The notes below the pieces were generated by a model. It was given only the letters and a program-made list of their open reading frames with translations. It was not told where the DNA came from and searched no databases. This document shows positions 1 to 11,824 of a stretch of DNA of 64,000 nucleotides, one piece after another. Position numbers and translations under genes: made by a program. Source of the stretch: Plazaster borealis (taxonomy: Eukaryota > Echinodermata > Asteroidea > Forcipulatida > Labidiasteridae); contig CM037473.1 of NCBI GenBank assembly GCA_021014325.1, positions 12,772,696 through 12,836,695 on the forward strand, in the 5' to 3' direction. How positions within the stretch are numbered: the first letter of the stretch is position 1; each line of letters starts with the position of its first letter.

Positions 1-1315
1 AGTTCTGTGCCTTCAATTAGCTTTGGTGACAAAGCTGGGCCTCTGTGCCATCAGCAAGTTGGGCGAAAAAACTGGAACTCTGTGCCATCAGCAAGCTGGG
101 GCGACAAAGTTTGAGCTCTGTCAGCAAGCTGCGGCGACAAAGCTGGAGCTCTGTGCCTTCAGCTAGTTTGGGCGACAAAACTGGAGCTCTGTGCCATCAG
201 CAAGCTTGGCGGCAATGTTTGAGCTTTGTCATCAGTAAGCTTGGGTGACAAAGCTGGAGATCTGTGCTGTCAGCAAGCTTGAGTGACAAATTGTAGCTCA
301 GTGCCATCAGCAAGCTTTGGCGACAAAGCTGGAGTTCTGTGCCTTCAACTAGCTTTGGTGACAAAGCTGGGGCTCTGTGCCATCAGCAAGCTGGGGCGAC
401 AAAATTTTAGCTTTGTGCCATCAGCAAGCTGGGGCGACAAAGTTTGAGCTCTGTTCCATTAGCAAGCTGCGGCGACAAAGCTGGAGCTCTGTGCCTTCAG
501 TTAGCTTGGGCGACAAAGCTGGATCTCTGTGCCATCAGCAAGCTTGGGTGACAAAGTTTGAGCTCTGTGTCATCAGCAAGTTGGGCGACAAAGTTTTAGC
601 TCTGTGCCATCAGCAAGCTTGGGCGACAAAGTTTGAGCTCTGTGTCATCAGCAAGCTTGAGTTACAAAGTTGGAACCTCTGTGCCCTCAGCAAGCATGAG
701 TGACAAATTGTACCCAAGTGCCATCAGCAAGCTTTGGCGACAAAGCTTGAGCTCTGTGCCTTCAACTAGCTTGGGCGACAAAATGGAGCTCTGTGCCATC
801 AGCAAGCTTAGCGACAAAGTTTGAGCTATGTCATCAGCAAGTTTGGGTGACAAAGCTGGAGCTCTGTGCCATCAACAAGCTTGAGTGACAAATTGTAGCT
901 CAGTGCCATCAGCAAACTTTGGCGACAAAGCTGGAATTCTGTGCCTACAACTAGCTTGGACGACAAAGTTTGAGCTCTGTGCAATCAGCAAGCTTTCGTG
1001 ACAAAGCTGGAACCTCTGCGCTGTCAGCAAGCTTGAGTGACAAGTTTGGAGCAGGCTCTGTGCAATCAGTTAGCTTGAGTGACAAAGTTGAGCTCTGTGC
1101 CATCAGCAAACTTGGGTGGCAAAGCTGGAACCTATGTGCTGTCAGCAAGCTTGAGTGACAAATTGTTGATCAGTATTATCAGCAAGCTTTGGCGACAAAG
1201 CTGGAACTCTGTGTCGTCTGCAAGTTTGGTTGTCAATGATTGAGCTCTGTGCCACCAACAAGCTTCGCGTTGACAAAGTTGGAGCTCTGTGCCACCAACA
1301 TGCAATCATTTAGCT
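1..1315. repeat. 38-bp minisatellite array
   Basis: About 34 tandem copies of a unit of roughly 38 bases, built around GCCATCAGCAAGCTTGGG and CGACAAAGCTGGAGCTC, run from the window edge to about 1315, so the left end is not seen. Units are imperfect and fall into types. A variant starting GAGTGACAAATTG recurs at 281, 698, 883 and 1153, so spacing between like units is irregular (about 11, 5 and 7 units). Because 38 is not a multiple of three, the frame rotates every unit and returns after three. This leaves long open frames by chance, which I do not call genes. Confidence 0.95.
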
Positions 1316-3200
1316 TGTTCCAAGTTCCAGACCTATAAGTGTTCACAGATCAGGCCACGCTGACTTGTGCCTCTGCACACTCTAGTAGCTTGGGGACTGC
1401 AATGGTGGTTGTGAAGCCTTGTGTTCACATCACAGTGTCCCTACAGCCCCCGCAGTGTTACCACATCAAATGTTAACCCTTCGAGCCATTGTTCTGAAAC
1501 GTCATGCTGAATATCCATCCCCGGGCCGCCAACGTTCCCTGACAGTAAGACTGACTTTAGACTAGTCTTTATCCGCAATGATAAATACACTTTATTTCAC
1601 GAGCCTCAAAGTGTGACCTCAGGTGTTCAGGCTGCCTTACGTTCTAACCTTTGAGTGCCGCCAACATTCTTAAACATCATACCGAATATCTATCCACAGA
1701 CCGCCAACATTCCCTTATGTTCTAAAAAAAATGGTGGGCCTGTGGATACAGAATTACCAAAACGCGGTCGGCACTGTATAAGGGTTAAAGTGTTGAAATA
1801 AGCCGCAATCACTTAATTGCCACTGACGTGCAGACAGCATCCAATAGATTTTCAAATGGAAGTAGGTTTCATCCTGAAGACAGGCAAGTACTTTTGATAC
1901 TGGAGGACCAAAGTCATGATTAGATAATCCGAATCTCTATAAGAACATTTTGAAGGGGCATACAAGTAGGTCCAGTACACAGTAAACAAGAAGGTGGCTT
2001 CTGTAGCCTTTTATAGGCCTGTGAAAGTTATTGTGTTTTTGTTTTTAAGTCCTAGAAAGGAAACACTGTGACTGATTACCTATCATTATTTCAAAAGATT
2101 CTATTGTCTGTTGAATTTCTGTATGCATTTCATATGACTTGACATCTTAAATTTCCATACCATATTATATTTCTCTTAAACTTTTAACATTGCAAACCCT
2201 AAACCTACATTCAATATGACGTATACCAACTACAGCCTGTTACAAATAATTATTATTACAAGAAAGTGCATATAGTATACATCAACCTTGTACCCAAAGC
2301 AAAAACCAATCACACGCAAAATCATTCTTAGTAGACACACAAACCTTTGTACAAAATGATAAAATATTACATCAAAAATACTGTGTTGCAATCCATCAAA
2401 CAGATTCCATCAAATCACCATACATAAAATGACCACTCCCTTACTCTGCCTCTTTGGGCATTTTCGTAGGAGGGTACATAAACAGTTTTGGTATCATCCT
2501 AAATCGACACACACACACGCAGGATGGTGGAGATATCCAAGAACAAATAAAAAATGTGATCCACTGAGTAAATGCGCTCATTTATGGTGGCTCATGGAAA
2601 CACCAGTTTTCCTTGCAACAAATGTCATACAAACTGTACACAATACAAGGCACCATTTGTGATAACACCGGTACCATCCCCGCCGGTCGAGGAGCCCGAT
2701 GCATCTTTAAGATCAGCCAACAATGGAAGTAGGACCCCAAATGCCAGGTGCAAATGTCCAGGTCCCTTTAACTATTCGGAATTTTCCGCGTTTATACCAC
2801 CATCGATTCCGAATCGGATGCCCCCACCATTCAAATCTCCAAATCCAGGCACAACCAAGCGTATCTCGGCACAACAAATCGTATCTCGGCACAACCAAGG
2901 CTCTAAGATCTCCAATTTCATAGCGCATGTGTGCTTGCTTGCAATGGTGTACTTATTAACAAGATGTTAACAGATAAACAGACAAAATCAAAACAACAAA
3001 ACTAACACATCTATGACCCAATATCTTACTGTTGAATACAACAAATTACTTGGTTGTTCATCCACGATTGCTACTATTTGATCACTCAACAACTAGGGAC
3101 TTTCATATGAGTTCTCTTTGCACAAATATATTGTACAGCATCTTACCATATACTTCACTGCAGACATGAAATAATCAGGAAGTTTTATGAAAATAAAATT
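1316..3200. other. Intergenic stretch without recognised gene
   Basis: No coding exon is supported. A sequence near 1475-1552 (CCGCCAACGTTCCCT and flanks) is repeated imperfectly near 1647-1720, which suggests an old local duplication about 170 bases apart. The rest is AT-rich unique-looking DNA. Confidence 0.5.
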
Positions 3201-4300
3201 TAGAAGGGAGTGTTTGAGGGGAGAGGTTACCAGTACTTCACCCTCAGCCAAGATCCTCAGCATCTGGCTCTTGTAAGTTTCAACTAACATTTTGGGCTCT
3301 CTATGAGTTCTCTTACATAAATGTACAACAAGTCACCTTATACATGAAATAAAGTTTTCTCAAAATTCAGAGAGGAATACTTGAGGGGAGAGGTTACCAG
3401 CACTTCACCCTCAGCCAAGATCCTCAGCATCTGGCTGTCAATTTTCTTTATCAAGCATTAGAAACTTGTATGAGCTCTCTAGCATACCAATATTGCAACA
3501 AACTTAATCGTAAAATTAAGAAAAGGCAATATTTTTGAAGACATAAAATAAGACAGGTTTGCTAATAACACAGAAGGGGGTCATTGAGGGGAGAGGTTAC
3601 TAGCACTTCACCCTGAGCCAAGATCCTCAGCATCTGGCTGTCACATTTCTTTATCCAGCCTTCGGAACTGTTATGAGTTCTCTAACAAACCAATATTTCA
3701 ACAAACTTAATCGTAAACTTAATAGAACATAATTTTTGGGACGTAAAATAAGACAGAGACTTTTATGAGTGCTCTTACAAACAATATTACTGCAAACTTA
3801 ATTTATAAAGTAAAATACGACAAGTTTTCTAATAACATTTAAGGGAGTATTTAGGGGGGAGAGGTTACCAGCACTTCACCCTCGGCCAAGATCCTCAGCA
3901 TCTGGCACATATTGGTCAATGATCAGTAATTCATTATTCAGCGAATAAGAGCTTCTACGAGGTCTCTTTATACAAACAATATTACCTCAAAATTATTTGT
4001 AAATGTAGAATAAATAAAGCAAGTTTTCTGGTAACAGGAGGGGAGGTATTTTAGGGCAGAGGTTACCAGCACTTCAGCCTTAGCCAAGATCCTCAGCATC
4101 TGGCATAAAGTAGTAAACTATCAACAGTTAATTATGCATCAGTACATCAGGACTTCCTCTAGTTCCATGTCATTTACATACAATCCACAATTCCCTTTAG
4201 CGTAAGTTGACTACAGTAATGATTTAGAATCAAGTGTGTGAGGGGAGAGGTTTCCAGCACTTCATCCTCAGCCAAGATCCTCAGCATCTGTCTCATCCAT
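3200..4300 (-). repeat. Six-unit tandem array with conserved exon-like core
   Basis: Six copies of a core of about 50 bases begin near 3216, 3383, 3586, 3855, 4053 and 4240, all in the same orientation. They are separated by diverged but related AT-rich linkers (TATGAGTTCTCT, CAAACTTAAT and AATAAGACAGG blocks recur). A seventh linker near 3759 lacks its core. On the minus strand each core reads AG, then ATGCTGAGGATCTTGGC, then a segment ending GTGCTG, then GTAACC. The 33-nt segment encodes MLRILAEGEVL and is flanked by splice-like AG and GT. All six stay open in this frame; the plus frame is broken by a stop in copy 3. Copy 6 has GAAACC instead of GTAACC. The product is unknown; this could be a mini-exon array or a non-coding element. 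Confidence 0.75.
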
Positions 4301-6430
4301 TGAAGAGTCGAGTATCACCATGTCGTGTTTCATCATTATGTGGACGACACAAATTCACAAACTGAGGTTTGCCAAGCGAGGCTGTTTTCACTTATAGAGA
4401 CCTTTCATTAGCATTACAAAATTATACCTACATTATTCATATTTGTTATATATTTTTTCAATTTTGTACCAACTTGGAGACATTATGTTTCACCATTAAC
4501 TCATTTCTTACATAAACAAAATATCTTGAAGTCAAATGTCTCTAAAGTTTTTCAAATGTCCTTGCTGCTGATGAAATATCTCCATGATCTGTATGACGAA
4601 ATGGTGGTCAAAAAAAGTTTGTTCATAAGCCACAACCTAAACATGCAAACGCTTACAAGCAGTGTGATTTGCTTGGACAGTTTCTAAGTTGAATGAGATT
4701 TAATGGTCATCACAGTTAACGTCCGACTTAAAGATACAGATCTGTCCATAGTGTAATTTGTTATCCTTCACTTGAGGTGATAATGGCTTTGCCTGAAGAG
4801 AATCACAAATGCAAGTTGAGTTTGAGCCTTGCTGTTCTTTGCTTGAAGTGGTTGACTTGTCTTCACTTGAAATCCTTGGCTTGTCTTTGTTCGAAGTTTT
4901 TAAATTCTTTCTATACTGTTCCACATGACAAGAACCTTGGAACTTTAAAATGACTAGCATGGTAAACAAAACTTGTTTAGAGATTTTAAGATTGCATTAA
5001 ACAATTCACATAATGCTAAAGTTTTCCACTAATTTAAGTCTTTACTTGTGGTGAGCTGTTGAAGCGGTACAGTTGTGCAATTGTCTTTGCCAATGTTCAT
5101 TATATAGTTCTACAGTCTCTCAGAAAGATTCATGAGTGTCGAGATTCCATGTAGATATTCCACTCTGTCTGCTCTAGTTCTCAGATGATCCTTCGCAGAC
5201 TAGACCATGCTCCAGTCCATCCAAGTGGTTCACTATTAATGGATCACAAACAGAAAACAAAATGGTTTTCATGTACTGATTTGTCAGCGACTCTTGGCTC
5301 ATTTTTAGAAAAGCTCTTAATAGCGCATAGTTTGTCTGGGTTATTGTTTTGTGGGTTAAAACAAAAGACAAAATAATTATCAAGGTTTAATCTTAAAGCC
5401 AATAAAGTGGTAAAAATTAAAACTGATGATTGAAGAAAAGATTTACAAATGCTTGACGATTCAAATTGCAAATTCAAATTATAAGGTCTTGATACATAGA
5501 GGTCAAGGGCTCATAAATAATGTCACAAAATTAATATTTTTATCAGTATTTTCTTTATGGCAAATCTTCACAGTGAGGTGAATATAATTCATTGGAAAGC
5601 AAATGAGGGAGGTGGTCATTGAGTGGGCAGATGAAACACACATAGCTGGTATAATTTCTACTGCGAATTAAATGCAGTCAGTCCTCTTCAAGACAACCTT
5701 TTCAATTCGCATACTATTTACCGCGCGAGGGCGTATGTGGATCAATTTCAAGTGATGAAAAACAAGTAAACAAATAGGTCTTTTTTGTATTGTTGTTATT
5801 ATTATGTTTATGTATTTCGTCATTGATGCAAGAAAACTACGTACAGGCAATTAAAATAAGATGAAACTAAAACTGTGTTGCAAGACATTCCCTGATGAAA
5901 GCGTCCTCATGCGGAAAAAATATGGTCAATTTTGCCATTATCCCTCAGGGCCCACCATTAACACAAGCCCAACGTACATTGTCTAGTAAAAACAGCTACA
6001 CTCAGGCTAGTAAACACCATTTCTCAACTTGCCCTGTGGGCTAATACAAACTTCACAACCTACTTGTTTAAAAATGCACACATTTCTTCCTTCTCAGATG
6101 TGAATAACAATTTTTTTTAATGTGTTAATTTCTTTTTGAGTGTGTGAATGTAACTTCATTTGACCATCACACTGGTTGTGATCGCTACCACTAATACATA
6201 AGAAAGATACATTTATAAAAATACATGTTGAAAATGTGGGCTAATAAAACTTCCTGGGGGCAAGTAAAATACAGAGTTTACTAGCCCGGTGGACTACTTT
6301 GCTAAAAGCATAAGCGCAAGGCCAGTCCCTATTATGGTATAGGATGTTTCAGGAAAACTAAGAATCTTGTTTGATGTTTGAAAAAACTAACAAAATTCAT
6401 ACCATCGGTAATTTTGTTCTTACTAAGTAA
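4300..6430. other. Intergenic stretch, mostly unique sequence
   Basis: No supported gene. Around 4918-5010 (CACATGACAAGAACC onward) there is a further relative of a block that recurs at about 6690, 7340, 8650 and 9478. Near 5655-5700 there is a relative of a block seen at 8240, 9068 and 9815. The duplicated region at 6.4-9.8 kb therefore once extended this far left. Confidence 0.5.
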
Positions 6431-7458
6431 AAAATAAAAAATTTACCTTGAAGATCGTAGTCCATAAGGTGGCCCATGCTCATTGTTTTGTTTTTTTTGT
6501 TTTTTTTTTAAAAGTAGATGGCATGTTCAGCTGGGAACCCTTCCGCAAATGTCAAACTGGGAAGGATGTTGGTCAATAAGCACACGGTCGATTGCTTCCA
6601 TCTTTCCGATGTTGCTGTTAACATTTAGAAAAAAAGACTTGATGTCATTAATATTCCACATAACAGAAAAACAATGAAAAAACCACTTTCCAAGTGACAA
6701 GAACCTTAGAACCTTCAAATGACTAGAATGTTTTAGGTATGCCATTATCACTATTAAAATACAGTCTAAAGGCTGTGTCACACACACAAATTTACAGGCA
6801 ACCAGTTCCAGTTAATCTCTGTATTCACATTTCAGTTTTCTCATTATTTTCCTGAGGATAGCAACTTATATTACAGCTAGAAGAATGTCTCTTGTGCTGC
6901 CGAAGTGTTCCTTTTGCATGCAGTGCAGTTGGTTGCCTCCAAGTTGCCTGAAATAATTGCCATGTGTGACATACTCTTAAGATGTTTCTTGAACACTAGG
7001 AATGAAGTGCAATGTTTGAAAATATGTGAACCAAAGCTGTACTAAAAGTTTTCAACTGCATTGAAATACAAACTCACCTTGATGAGGATTATAGTCCATG
7101 GAAGGTTAACACCCTTAGGGGTGGCTCTTGCTCAGTTGTCTTTGTCTTTTGAAAGTAGATAGCATCTTCTGCTGGGAAACTCCCTGCAAATGTCTAATCT
7201 TCAAGGGTGTTGGAGATAATGCCTAGTCCATTGCTTTCCTCTTTCCACTCTTGCTATTAACATTTAGAAAACAAGACCTGATTTCACGACAGTTTCACAT
7301 TAAAGAAAAAAATAAAGGTAACACCCGGAACTTACTGTTCCATGTTACAAGAACTTTAGAAACTTAAAATTACTGGCAAAAGAAACAAAATCTTGTTTGG
7401 AGATAAGTCGGCAAAATTGCTCAAATACATAACAGTTTTCATCAATTTACATGCTTAC

Positions 7459-7760
7459 ATGGGGTGTCGTGGTCGAGCGGTCTAGGTCAGTGGACCCAAG
7501 TTCTGTAATTTACAGAATGTGGGTTCAAATCGTGGTCTGGTCAGTCAAGCCACTCATGTCCTTGAGCAAGGCACTTTATCATAATTGCTTCTCTCCACCC
7601 AGGAGTACAGATGGGTACCGGTGAGAGCTGGGGAGTAACCTGCGATGGACTGGCATCCTGTCCAGGGGGAATATAAATATTCTCAGTCGTTTAATGCCAA
7701 TCAAACCGGATATTAACACCGGCCTGAGGAGCCATATTGGCTCGGGACAGACTTTACTTA
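7459..7760 (+). repeat. tRNA-derived SINE, family A
   Basis: The head GTGTCGTGGTCGAGCGGTCT resembles a leucine/serine-type tRNA A box. A B box (GTGGGTTCAAATCGTGG) follows, then a body containing GTCCTTGAGCAAGGCACTT. Related copies lie at 12950, 26776, 40175 and 41682. Confidence 0.8.
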
Positions 7761-7810
7761 CATCAATTTACATGCTTTACATGCTAAAGCTTGAGTTTGA
7801 GTGCATGGCT

Positions 7811-7972
7811 CAAGTTCATAGGGCTTCTTAAGCAGAACAGTTTGTTTAAAATGTTTCCGCTAAGCAAAACTAAGCATGAAACCAGTCAAATTAAGGCAGT
7901 AACCTTGTTCTGGTAAGCAAAATGCTTTGTGCTTAGCTACTTTTGTGCTTAAGCAGCTCTATGAAATTGGTC
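7811..7972. mobile_element. GGGCCC-type MITE (degenerate copy)
   Basis: Complementary ends resemble CATAGAGCTGCTTAAGCAGAA and TTAAGCAGCTCTATGAAATTGG, around an internal CCAGTCA...GGTAACCTTGTTCTGGTAAGC segment shared with better copies at 22809, 24944 and 52083. Confidence 0.7.
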
Positions 7973-8076
7973 TTTTAAACTGTACAGGTCTTATTTCTAA
8001 CGGAAAAATCATTCATGATGAAATTTGCCAAAGACTCTTTCACTTCAAGTCATCTCTCATTTTTTGAATATCTCAC

Positions 8077-8178
8077 CTTGATAATCGGCATCCATAATGA
8101 TCGCACCCGGGCACTCCAATGTCTCCATTGAAAAGACCTCAATTCCTGGCTTAAAATTTGAAGACATCTTCATGACGG
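8077..8178 (-). CDS. Possible intact coding exon (block B) of an unknown gene
   Basis: On the minus strand a pyrimidine-containing acceptor (TGTGTTGTAG) is followed by 102 nt and a good donor (CAAG/GTGAGA). The segment is open in a frame entering and leaving in phase 1, so it could be skipped or duplicated without shifting frame. It encodes 33 complete residues containing FKPGIEVFSMETLECPGAII. I do not recognise the family. The neighbouring copies at about 8922 and 9718 contain stops, so this may be the last intact survivor or a coincidentally open relic. No partner exons could be joined with confidence. Confidence 0.35.
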
Positions 8179-9907
8179 CTACAACACAAGATCAAAGACT
8201 AGAGTTATATAAGATTTGAATCTAATGACCTATAATGTTGGTACTGGAACAATTTCAGCTGTAAATCAACTTTAAGTCCTCATCAGGACAACTGCCATAA
8301 TAACTATCATGGTTTCAGAAAGTTCTTAAAAACTAAGAATGAAGTTTGATGTTTGAATAAATGTAAACCTACCAAGACAACATTTCTTCTAACTAAACTG
8401 AAAAACCCAATCACCTTGATGATCAGTCCTTTAAGATAACACCTTTAAGGGTGGCCTTTGCTCAGGTTGTCTTTTTGAAAGTAGATGGCTTCTTCTACTG
8501 CTGGGAACTCCTCTGAAAATGTCGAATCAGCATGGAGGTTGTAGTTTAAGCCGGTTCATTGCTCTTTTTGCTGTTGCTGTTAACATTAAACTTGGGGAAA
8601 AAGGCTATGGTGTCGTTACTGTTCCATGTTTAAAAAAACACAATGAAAAACTTGCAAACCTGAAAATGACTGCCACGGTAAACATGGTTTGGAGATTTCA
8701 GATTGCATTAAATAATTGAAATATAATATTTGACATCAGTTCACATGCTTTATACTAAAGCTTGAGTTTTAATGTAGTTCTCATAAAAAGTATAGGTCTT
8801 ACTTCTCATGAAAAAAAATACTTTGATGTCAGTGACATTAAAGATGGTCGAAGACTCGTTTCTTTCATTTTAAGTTATCCCCGTTACCTTTCTTAAAACA
8901 TCTTACCTTGATGACCAGTACACATATCAAGGTTCACATCCTGCTACTCCAGAGTGAACACTGAGAAGACTTCAATTCTAGTCAGAAGACGTTCTCTTGA
9001 AGGCTATTCACAACACAAGATCAAGGGCAAAATAAATGACAAGTTTTAATTTAAAAGCTTTTAAAGTTGGTACTAGTATCATTTCTACTGCAAAACAAAT
9101 GCAGTGAGTCCTCTTCAAAACAACTGCCATACTGTGGTTTCATAAGTTTCTTAAAAACTAAGAATGAAATTTGATGTTTGAACAAAATGTAAATGCAAGT
9201 TGCACCATGGCAACATTTGTGCTAATTAAATTGAAAAGAACTTCACCTTGCGGATCATTCCTTTAAAGGTTAACACCTTTGAGGGAAGCCCTTGCTCAGA
9301 TGGCAGCTTCTATTGATTTGAAACCTTCACGAAAATGTCAAATCAGCAGGGAGGGTTGTAGATTAAGCTGGCACAGTCCATTGCTTTTCTTTTTCCACTG
9401 TTGATGTTAACATTAAACTTAGAAAACAAGACTTAATGTCCTAATTGTTCCACATGAAGGAAAACAAGAGAAACAACTGGAAAGTTGGAAACTTTAAATG
9501 ACTGACATGGTGAACAAAACGTTTTCGGAGATTCCAGAATGCATTAAAAAAAGTTCAAATTGGCCTATATATAATAGTGTACATCAGTTTACATACTATA
9601 TGCTAACGCTTGAGTTTTAATGCAGTTCTTTTAAAAAATACAGGTCTTACTTGTCATGAAAATTTTTACTTTTTTTGTTGGTGACATTCAAGATTGTCGA
9701 TGACTCATTTCTTTCACTTCAAGACTCCAAATTTGGAGTTACAATGGGAAGACATCATCATGACTGCTACCTATAGAACACAAAATCCAAAAATTTGAAT
9801 CTAAAAGCCTATAAAGTTGGTACTGGTACCATTTGCACAGTAAATTAAATGAAATGTTGTCCGCCTTCTTCGAGACACCTGTTTCAAGTCTGCCATTATC
9901 ACCACTA

Positions 9908-10623
9908 CATTTTACCAATACAATTAATTTAGAAATTATTCTATGACATGTTTCCTAAGTGTTGTTGAAAAATTAAAGATGTCCGTGAATTCCTGGCTGA
10001 ATGAGCTCAAATGGAAGACAAAAACTGCCCTTCTCAAAAGTCACAAAGGTTTAAGAATGGCTTCTTACTAATGGAAAAAAAGTGCAACGATATGTTGACG
10101 AAGTGCTGCGTCCACATGTTGCACCACTTGCTGCAGCCCATGGTGGAGCATTTGTGTACATGGATGACAATGCCCGACCACACAGAGGGAGAGTAGCTAC
10201 TGATTTCCTGCCTGGTGAAGGCATCGAGCGAATGGTGTGGTCGGCAAGCTCGCCTGACCTCAACCCCATAGAGCACCTGTGGGACCAGCTAAAGCGATCT
10301 GCATATCCCCACATCAACGCCAACAGCAACCTGGCTCACCTATCCAATCTTCTGCAGTTTCAGTGGAATGCCATCCCACAGCAGCATGTCACCAGACTGA
10401 TCAACACCATGAGAAGACGGTGCCAGGCGGTCATTGACAGGCGTGGTGGATACACGTGCTACTGACCTGCATATTTGAAACCTTTGTGACTTTTGAGTAA
10501 GGCAGTTTTTGTCTTCCATTTGAGCTCATTCAGCCATGAATTCATGGACATCTTTCATTTTTCAACAACACTTAGGAAACATGTCATAGAATTATTTCTA
10601 AATTAGTTGTATTGGTAAAATGT
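9908..10623 (+). mobile_element. Tc1-like element remnant with about 150-bp inverted repeats
   Basis: Left arm 9908-10055 and right arm 10470-10623 are inverted copies; for example ATTCTATGACATGTTTCCTA on the left recurs complemented on the right. Each arm is about 150 bases with a handful of mismatches. They enclose only the 3' part of a transposase gene, so the element is internally deleted. No clean TA duplication is visible at both ends. Sequence beyond the right arm (10633-10690: GGTGTTATGACGAAC, then ACTTACTTTTGTTG) also looks Tc1-terminal, so the original element may have been longer. Confidence 0.8.
10082..10465 (+). pseudogene. Tc1/mariner-type transposase, C-terminal fragment
   Basis: The open frame encodes about 127 residues of a DDE transposase catalytic domain. 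Visible motifs are the second catalytic Asp in VYMDDNARPH and the glutamate in SPDLNPIEHLWDQL, with 34 residues between them (DD34E, Tc1 type). The helix-turn-helix N-terminal half and the first catalytic Asp are absent, so no active transposase can be made. The first in-frame start is a GTG; upstream sequence passes directly into the left inverted repeat. It ends in a normal stop just before the right repeat. Confidence 0.9.
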
Positions 10624-10689
10624 TTTACCTTACGGTGTTATGACGAACTGTTGAGGGGGGGACTTACTTTTGTTGATGTGTTTATAACA

Positions 10690-11480
10690 CAAGATCCAGA
10701 CAACAAATTGAGTTTAACTTCTCGGTGATCATTAATAGTCAAGTTCCAACTGTCAAAAAACTTTCTGGTAAGTTTCTGGTAAATTTTTACAGCAACTCAC
10801 AAAGAACAGTACCTTAATCACTCATGAATCTCTGGTGAATGCTGAATTGTTAAAACAGCTCCTAGTTTATTTTTTCCCCACAAGTAGATCTAATTCTTCT
10901 GATGTTGTAATATGCAAGTTTGCACCATCCAAGCAAGAGGTCGAGCTTCTTCCTGCCTGTAAAATGACTGACACAGAAATATCTCTCAAGCCCCAGATCA
11001 TAATCATTCAGACATTGAAGCTGTTGGTGTCTCTTTATGCAATTGCAAAAGTATTACAATTTTTTTTTAGATAACACATTCAATCAGGCTGTACTTAATT
11101 GAAAAAAAATTAATTATTTTTATTATCATTTTTTTACTGAGCCATCAAATGTAACCCATGTTTGGTTTGGGCATTACCACACAAGAGTAGACATTCTTCA
11201 AAACTGTCTTACTCGGTCCATAGTGTGTGTGTGTGTGTGTGTCATCTAAAACCGTAACGCACAGGGGACCCCGACTCCCAACATGGTGCAGACAGGATTT
11301 ATCGTGGGTGATGAGGTCAGGTGAATTTGGTCATTAAATACAAGACAAAGATCATTGACAGTGGACTAAACCAGGCCTTTATGTACAGCGTTGGTTTATT
11401 ATCTCCACTCTGGCATAACAATAAAAGACATGGATTGTACCAAGCCTGTTAAACCTTGTAACACATGTAAAAGCACCTCC
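10690..11480. other. Intergenic, no gene seen
   Basis: AT-rich unique-looking sequence with a short GT run at 11225-11242. The open frame at 10835-11074 has no recognisable features. Confidence 0.5.
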
Positions 11481-11485
11481 GCACA

Positions 11486-11612
11486 ATGCCCGTCCACCAT
11501 TTTCACCATTTTGGGAACCAATTCCTTTGTGTTCATTTGACTCCCAAAATGGCGGACAGGATAGGCACCCGTAAGTGCGCTGCACTTTATGAAGTGGGTC
11601 AATATGTTAACT
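11486..11612. mobile_element. Small inverted-repeat element (CCCAAAATGGC family)
   Basis: CACCATTTTGGGAACC and TGACTCCCAAAATGGCGG form an internal inverted pair, followed by GACAGGATAGGCA. A closely related copy lies at 38255-38395 and a partial one at 23940-24030. Confidence 0.6.
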
Positions 11613-11824
11613 TTGGGTTCAGTGTAGCTGAAATAAAAACCAGGGGTAAGGAAAAACTTAACTTTGCCTTTTTTTACTATCTTTTTATTCCATGGTTCAC
11701 AATTGAAGTGGTATATGACAGTTACATCCCAATCTTTACAATAAACTTGTTACATATTGCATACATGTTAAAAACAAGGGGAAATGCTAATCCCCTTGCT
11801 GTTGAATAAGTCAGTGAGTGGAGA

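Larger units (their letters stand above)
6430..9830 (-). repeat. Segmental tandem duplication carrying decayed exon copies
   Basis: Four to five diverged tandem units, about 830 bases each where uninterrupted, carry two exon-like blocks on the minus strand. Block A ends at donors near 6448, 7079, 8412 and 9243. It encodes a relative of EFPAVEEAIYFQK after a CATTTNCAG-type acceptor, but most copies then meet a stop or frameshift. Block B is intact only at 8077-8178; copies at 8922-9020 and 9718-9772 carry stops or are eroded. Donor sites of the form CAAG/GTGAG or CAAG/GTAAG are kept in several copies. A SINE at 7459-7760 enlarges one unit. This looks like an old gene or exon family largely turned to pseudo-exons. 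Confidence 0.65.

Noticed and set aside
377..703. 108-residue open frame in the minisatellite
   Set aside because: It is produced by the 38-bp repeat, starts at GTG, and every frame is similarly open over part of the array.
3216..4290. Regularly spaced conserved repeats resembling a CRISPR array
   Set aside because: The genome is eukaryotic, spacing is 165-270 bases and variable, and the linkers are related to each other rather than unique.
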